A stretch of DNA of 64,000 bases from assembly GCA_043228905.1 (NCBI GenBank), contig JBHGNT010000014.1:6014001-6078000 (forward strand). Direction: 5' to 3'. The notes below the pieces were generated by a model. It was not told the origin of the DNA and did not search any database. It saw nothing but the letters and a program-made list of their open reading frames with translations. The stretch comes from Azolla caroliniana. Lineage: Eukaryota; Polypodiophyta. A program made the translations under genes and the position numbers. This document shows, piece after piece, positions 59,501 to 64,000 of this stretch. The stretch's first letter is position 1. Each line of letters opens with the position of its first letter.

Positions 59501-61139
59501 GGTGAAGGGATATGCGCAGACCCACGGAATCGACTACGACGAGACCTTCGCTCTTGTAGCGAAGATGACGATGATTCGTGTGGTACTAGTGGTTGCTGCA
59601 ACAAGGGGGTGACATCTTCATCAGATGGATGTGAAGAATGCCTTCCTTCAAGGAGATCTTCAAGAAGAAGTCTTTATGACTCAGCCCTTCGGATCTCAGT
59701 CGGAGGTTAACAAGTCGGCGGTATGCCGGCTGAGGAAGTCGTTGTACGACTTGAAGCAAGCCCCCTGTGCTTGGAATGCTAAGATCATGCACCAGTTGCG
59801 AAAGATGGGGTTTGTTGCCTCTAAGTCGGACTCTTCCCTGTTCATCCGTCAGGGCTCAAATGGTCCGGTATGTATCTTACTCTATGTTGATGATTTAGTC
59901 ATCACCGGCCTAGGCCTTCCGGAAATCAACCGCGTCAAGTCCCAGTTGTCGGACGCATTTGATATGAAGGACTTGGGGGACCTTCATTATTTTTTGGGGA
60001 TCGAGGTGATCTGCACCCCCGACGGCATATTGCCTTCTCAATGCCATTATGTGTTGAATATACTGTACAAGTTCGGCATGACAGAATGTCGACCTGTCTC
60101 CACACCCCTGGACCGGAATCAAAAGATCCGTCCCAACTCCAGACCAGCCTGCGATGAGAAAAGGTTTCGAAAAATAGTCGAAAGCCTGATCTACTTGACC
60201 ATCACCCGACCCGACATTAGCTATCCGGTCGGAGTGGTAAGCCAATTCATGCAGAAGCCGACCGTGGAGCACCTTCAGTGTGCACAAGGAATATTGAGGT
60301 ATGTAAGCGGCACTAAGGACCGGGGGCTCTTATACCGGCAAGGTATAACCGAAGAGCTTGTTGGCTACACGGATGTCGACTGGGCTGGCGATGCAACGGA
60401 TCGTCGCTCAACTTCCGGCTTTATGTTTTCTCTTGGGAGCGTGGCTGTTGCGTGGAGCAGCAAAAAGTAGCCAACAGTCGCTCTATCCAGCACTGAGGCT
60501 GAATACCGGGGCGCGACCATTGCCACCTACGAAGCCATTTGGCTTGGGTGACTACTGCAAGACCTATGGATGGAGGTACCAACCCCGATCCTGATCTACT
60601 GCAATAATCTCAGCAACATGCAGCTCGCCAAGAACCCTGTGTTCCATGCTCGCACAAAGCACATAGAAGTGCATTATCACTTCGTGCGTGAGCGGGTCCT
60701 GAGCGGTGAAGTTGAACTACGGTATGTTCACACGGATCGGCAAGTTGCCGACTTCTTCACCAAGCCACTCGGGTTAGAAAAGTTGGAGCACTTTACCGAA
60801 ATGCTTGGTGTTCAGCATCTCGACGTGCCGCACTTGAGGGGGAGACGCAAGGGCAAAGACACTACCGAAACGGGCAAAGGCAAAAAATCTGTTGAACCTG
60901 TAGGTAAGAGAAGAACCGGTAGAGCTGGAGACAAGAAGAAAAATGAAGCCGAGTCGACGAAGGAAGTCGGCACATCTGAACAAGTCGGTGAACCGGCAGA
61001 AGATGCCAAGGGAAGCACGGAGAAGGCCAAGACCCGAACGTGGTCCGATGTGGTGAGAGGCCTGAAGCCGAAAATCGAATCGGAGGATACCGATTCGGAA
61101 AAGAGCTGGAACGAGTCCGAGACAGCCAATTCGGATTAA
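56547..61139 (+). pseudogene. Copia-D gag-pol polyprotein with scattered stops
   Basis: From the ATG at 56547 almost everything lies in one frame, apart from a shift between about 57645 and 58195. Gag is followed by the knuckle CWYCGKKGHRESEC near 57343-57384. Protease has VDSIASNHMT, Ile for the usual Gly. Integrase shows WHKRIGHVN, CQLGKQHQ, HSDVWGP, RSDGGKEYF and GVAERKNRS. RT includes KGYAQTHGIDYDETF and YVDDLVITG (near 59885). RNase H includes GYTDVDWAGDATDRRSTSG and ALSSTEAEY. Stops at 56628, 57642, 57797, 58731, 58772, 59610, 60468 and 60549. Not functional as it stands, but only lightly damaged. Confidence 0.9.
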
Positions 61140-61451
61140 CAGACGGATCCGAATGAGTCGGATCAACGAGAGGCCAAGGAGACATGGACGTAGCGGAAGT
61201 CGATGCCATCGCGGAGGAACCGACGGATCGGCAAGCGTCAGAGTCATAGCAGCGAAGGAGCTGAGATGGGCCTATTGAGCAGACATGCCGAAGGTCGAGC
61301 CGCGCAGAACCAAAGGGGTCGCGGCAAACGGGACCGGACCGGACAAGGAGCGCGAGCAAGGCGAAGTGACGTCAGGAGAAGTCGGTTGGAAGAACCTGCT
61401 GCCATAGAGGTTGACACTACGACCCTACCTCAGGTTGAGCTTGAGGGGGAG
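60780..61451 (+). other. Charged low-complexity extension after RNase H in Copia-D
   Basis: After FTKPLGLEKLEHFTEML the frame continues about 110 codons rich in Lys, Glu, Ser and Thr (VEPVGKRRTGRAGDKKKNE, WSDVVRGLKPKIESEDTDSE) to TAA at 61137-61139. A second, Arg-rich frame (61203-61457, RGRGKRDRTGQGARARR) runs into the polypurine tract. Typical copia polyproteins end shortly after RNase H, so this is an extension or a decayed extra ORF. Copia-J is truncated before this point. Confidence 0.6.
61441..61451 (+). other. Polypurine tract of Copia-D
   Basis: TTGAGGGGGAG followed by the LTR start TGTTGAG at 61452. Confidence 0.85.
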
Positions 61452-61873
61452 TGTTGAGCGGCAAGCTTAACCGGAGCCGGATCGGCTGAATAAGCCTGAG
61501 CCGGTAAGCGAGATGAATCGGTATGCCGGTGAACAACCGAACCGGTAAGCAGTAAGGACCGGTGAGCTGGGGAGCCGGTATGCCGGATCCAATCCGTAAC
61601 CGGAAGCCTAGTATAGGTTAGACTACTAGGCAGTTATAGTCTCGTAGTTAGTGTCAGATGCTCGTGTGAGCATTGAAGTACACCGTACTTCTAACAGTCC
61701 CGTGTGGACTTGTATAAATAGCGTTGATGAGCGCATTGTAGATACAGAGCACAGAGTATTCATATAATTTTGAAAAATAGTGTGTTTTGCTCTCTCTTTG
61801 TCTCTCCCACGTACTCTCTCTCTCTCTCTCTGTGTATTGTTCTTTCTAACGCTTCCGCAAGCAATCTTTTACA
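61452..61873 (+). repeat. 3' LTR of Copia-D
   Basis: 422 bp partner of 56032-56451, followed by GTAGC. Confidence 0.93.
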
Positions 61874-61945
61874 GTAGCTAATTAGCTATCCTAGCTACTA
61901 CCATAGTTGAGTAAAGTAGCTAATTAGCTATCCTAAATAGCTGCC
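61874..61945. repeat. Continuation of the palindrome array right of Copia-D
   Basis: Two further TAGCTAATTAGCTATCCTA units with the CATAGTTGAGTAAAG spacer, continuing the array cut by the insertion. Confidence 0.85.
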
Positions 61946-61957
61946 ATGTTATTGTAG

Positions 61958-62493
61958 AATCTTGTGGATTAAGGACGGCACATGATGTGTCTAGTGTTGA
62001 TGACGCTGCAACAGATGAGGATACTGCTGCCAATGTGGCTGAAAGTAAAAGTCCTGCTATCACATCTCCTTCAGATCAGCTCCACCCTATTCTTTTGGAA
62101 CAATGTACTAAATTAGGCAACGATGTGAAATGCCATGAAATAGTGGAAACAACATGTAAAACTGAGGTTCACAACAACAGTGTTTATGAACACTTGATGC
62201 AACATTTCTTCGAATCTCAAGACCTTGATTCCACCCCACCGAGCCCAACTACTGAAAATGTCCAAACAGATCCCTTTGTACTTGAAAATCTAGTTCAAGA
62301 AACGGCTGATGTGCAATTAGATGCTGAGGCGATGGGAAGGTTGTTGGAGGAGGACACACTTGCGCATTGGGTGAAAGAAGCAAGGCTAAATGGGGAACCG
62401 ACCAGAAAAAGGTTGAAGAAGGGGCCACGATCGGGAACAAGACCAGTTACTCGGTCAAGGGGCCTAGACGTAGTGGAGCGAAATACTGTTTAG
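61958..62493 (+). CDS. Putative terminal exon of the gene, acidic then basic
   Basis: Joins the RING-like exon in frame across the intron (SCGLRTAHDVSSVDDAATDE) and stays open to TAG at 62491-62493. The middle is acidic and Ser/Thr-rich. The end is basic (RLKKGPRSGTRPVTRSRG), which could be a nuclear localisation signal. Family not recognised. An alternative is that this is the start of a separate small ORF, though the splice continuity favours an exon. Confidence 0.5.
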
Positions 62494-62697
62494 TTGGATA
62501 TGATTGTTAGCTTAGGGATTTTGCTAGGGTTTTATTAAGTTTTACTATCCTGTTGGACAAGTAAAACCTCAAATTGGTTGTTGCTTGATCCACATTATGT
62601 AATGGAACTCTATGATGTTTTTCCAAGATAATTTGAAGAGTGTTGTTCTATGACTGAAACTCTTTGATGTTCAGGATGTTGTTTTGTGAGTGTGAAT
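62494..62697. other. Short noncoding spacer
   Basis: AT-rich, with GCTAGGGTTTTATTAAG. No signal is clear enough to call. It may be 3' untranslated sequence or an intron, since TTGCAG| occurs at about 62720. Confidence 0.35.
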
Positions 62698-63090
62698 ATG
62701 TTGGTGTTTTCTGATGTTGCAGAGTCTAAAGGGTTTGATTCTATTGCTCGTAAGGCCAATGGCAGTGTGGATACTGTTGATGTTGCAATGTGTTTAAAGG
62801 GCCCCATCTTGAAAGTAGATGTAGCAACTGACACAAGTGATCTGGTCACACAAATTGATCAAGCATGTTGCACGGATGACTTGGTGTTGCAGGTAGATGT
62901 AGCATGTTGCACGGATGACTTGATGTTGCAGGTAGATGTAGCATGTTGCACGGATGACTTGGTGTTGCAGGTAGATGCAGCATGTGATACCAGTGGACTG
63001 ATATCGAGTAGATTAGTAGCTACATGCACCGAGGTAATCCAAGGATTGATAACTAAGTCGACAAAACAAGAGCACCAGAATGTGAAGTAG
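62698..63090 (+). CDS. Small ORF with three 13-residue tandem repeats
   Basis: ATG at 62698, stop at 63088-63090, 130 codons. Contains three in-frame copies of about ACCTDDLVLQVDV, encoded by 39-bp repeats. A related but non-identical unit precedes them (TSDLVTQIDQ). It could be an exon using the acceptor GTTGCAG| near 62720. The next domain (63114 on) is in a different frame, so if they form one protein there is a frameshift or an intron between them. Function unknown. Confidence 0.5.
   Translation: MLVFSDVAESKGFDSIARKANGSVDTVDVAMCLKGPILKVDVATDTSDLVTQIDQACCTDDLVLQVDVACCTDDLMLQVDVACCTDDLVLQVDAACDTSGLISSRLVATCTEVIQGLITKSTKQEHQNVK
62863..62979 (+). repeat. Three 39-bp coding tandem repeats
   Basis: Units start at 62863, 62902 and 62941 (GCATGTTGCACGGATGACTT..) and are nearly identical. 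The unit is a multiple of three, so the frame is kept. Confidence 0.93.
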
Positions 63091-63113
63091 GCCCAACACA
63101 GTCGACTGGGGGT

Positions 63114-63776
63114 TTGAAGAGGAAAAGGACGCCAATTGTGTCGGCCGAACCTGAGCTGATTGAGATTGATCGTGTCCTACCAGAAAATGGTGTAACAACG
63201 GCTCAGTTTCAGGAATGGAAACCTAAACCACTAGAAGTTGAAAGAAGAGCCTTGATCTTGGAGCTTGATAAAGTCTTGATGAGTGTGAGATATATGCAGC
63301 CAAGGAGGGACGCGAATCAGTTTCTAGAGTGGGTTGTGCAATACTTTGATTTGTTTATTTGGAGTGAAAAACCAAAATCAGATGTGTGGAAGTGTTTAGC
63401 AAGATTCTTCCCAAAATGGCGAAGTCGTTTTAAAGGTCAATGGGCACGAGAAAATTGTGAGCAAATGGAAGCTGCAAGATTCAAGAGACTTTCTGATTTT
63501 TGGGCTACTTGGCCTGAATATAATGCCGACAACACATTGATTTTGGATACAAAACATTTCCGGCACTACTTCAATATTCGGAGATGATGTCTCATTCTAC
63601 CCAAGGAAATGCCTGAACAATACCTGGTGCAAACAGTGAGCTGCCAACTAGGTGCATGGTTGTGGACTCCATATCGAGCTCGATATGCGGATAATATATG
63701 TAGACTCATTCCACTGACTAGCAAGAGCTTAGCTGTTTATAGGAGATTTGTAGACATTTCCAATGGTAATTTATAA
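63114..63776 (+). pseudogene. Degenerate FCP1/HAD-phosphatase-like domain
   Basis: The frame starts before 63114 (ECEVGPTQSTGGLKRKR) and runs to TGA at 63585-63587, then on to TAA at 63774-63776. Landmarks fit the FCP1-like HAD fold of plant proteins: ALILELDKVLM in place of the catalytic LxLDxDxTL, then FLEWVVQYFDLFIWSEKPKSD (compare FxVxIWSS), W-rich FWATWPEYNADNTLILDTKHF (compare NTLLLDDSPYK). The nucleophile Asp is Glu, and the second acidic motif is D-T-K. So the domain is probably catalytically dead, or a pseudogene given the in-frame TGA. Family assignment is from motif recall, not a search. Confidence 0.55.
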
Positions 63777-64000
63777 ATATGTAAAGAGATGACATTATTC
63801 AATGAAGAATTTAATTACTTGTTCCCACTGTACTTATCTATTGTGTAATTTGAGGAATATGTTGCAGATTGTTGAGTTCATGCTATTGATGACTATTTAG
63901 CTATTGCTAGCTAATTAGCTACATTTGTACAACTAATTAGCTATTGATGACTATTTCGCTATAACTTATAACTTAAAACTTAACAAAAAAGACATGATTT
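63777..64000. repeat. Noncoding tail with AGCTAATTAGCTA motifs
   Basis: AT-rich. 63894-63962 contains GCTAGCTAATTAGCTAC, ACTAATTAGCTATTGATGACTATT and a duplicated TATTGATGACTATTT block. The same palindromic motif occurs in and around the gene at 52683, 55105 and 61874. No ORF seen. Confidence 0.6.

Larger units (their letters stand above)
56032..61873 (+). mobile_element. Copia-D, full-length Ty1/copia element with decayed coding region
   Basis: 5842 bp: LTRs 56032-56451 and 61452-61873, tRNA-Met primer site, gag-pol, a long C-terminal extension, and a polypurine tract. Perfect target repeats GTAGC at 56027-56031 and 61874-61878. The LTRs are very similar, so the insertion is fairly recent although stops have accumulated. 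Related to Copia-J. It is inserted in the palindrome array of an intron, in the same direction as the gene. Confidence 0.95.
55093..61957 (+). other. Inferred 6.9-kb intron containing a palindrome array and Copia-D
   Basis: GT at 55093 and AG at 61956-61957 (ATTGTAG). Joining 55092 to 61958 gives an unbroken frame (..RKLT-E-SCGLRTAHD..). The intron holds the TAGCTAATTAGCTA array and the nested Copia-D. Inference from splice signals and phase; no transcript evidence. Confidence 0.5.

Noticed and set aside
62863-62979. CRISPR-like array
   Set aside because: The repeats are directly adjoining without spacers, lie in an open frame, and the window is eukaryotic.

Overview
The window looks like plant nuclear DNA dominated by LTR retrotransposons. 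The grounds are Ty1/copia elements with primer-binding sites of the form TGGTATCAGAGC (initiator tRNA-Met), Ty3/gypsy elements with a tRNA-Arg-like site (TGGCGACCACG), 5-bp target duplications, and spliced gene-like exons with GT..AG borders. I cannot name the species. No bacterial genes, rRNA, tRNA or CRISPR were seen.

Layout. 1-2436: minus-strand copia element (Copia-1), cut by the window edge and inserted in the post-pol ORF of a minus-strand gypsy element (Gypsy-A, to 10825). Gypsy-A itself sits in an old LTR remnant (10826-11228). 11229-12409: a decayed copia gag, then nothing recognisable. 12410-13935 and 24333-25608: halves of a very old gypsy post-pol ORF (Gypsy-I), split by a minus copia (Copia-B, 13936-24332) that is in turn split by a young, apparently intact plus-strand copia (Copia-2, 16630-21959, 5-bp repeat CAAAA). 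25795-29655: truncated plus copia (Copia-J). 29656-30412 and 35825-36648: pieces of a minus copia (Copia-E), split by the nearly intact Copia-3 (30431-35824). 36649-40565: minus copia (Copia-F). 40566-41546 and 52547-52655: minus copia remnant (Copia-G), split by a plus gypsy (Gypsy-C, 41547-52546). Gypsy-C carries a solo LTR and has an LTR-internal-LTR-internal layout.

52656-64000 differs: lower GC, short exons and introns, an intron rich in TTAGGGTTT motifs, an intron full of the palindrome TAGCTAATTAGCTA, a RING-like cysteine/histidine cluster, and a degenerate FCP1/HAD-phosphatase-like domain. A plus copia (Copia-D, 56032-61873, target repeat GTAGC) lies inside the palindrome-rich intron, and the exons on either side still join in frame. 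Several in-frame stops suggest this locus is decaying.

How the parts work together. Each autonomous copia encodes Gag, protease, integrase, RT and RNase H in one polyprotein. The gypsy family has Gag-protease-RT-RNase H-integrase followed by a separate charged coiled-coil ORF of unknown role, seen in three independent copies. Copia-1, Copia-2 and Copia-3 and the LTRs of Copia-G and the solo LTR belong to one related family that shares a TATA region inside an inverted repeat. Copia-2 is the best candidate for a recently active element.
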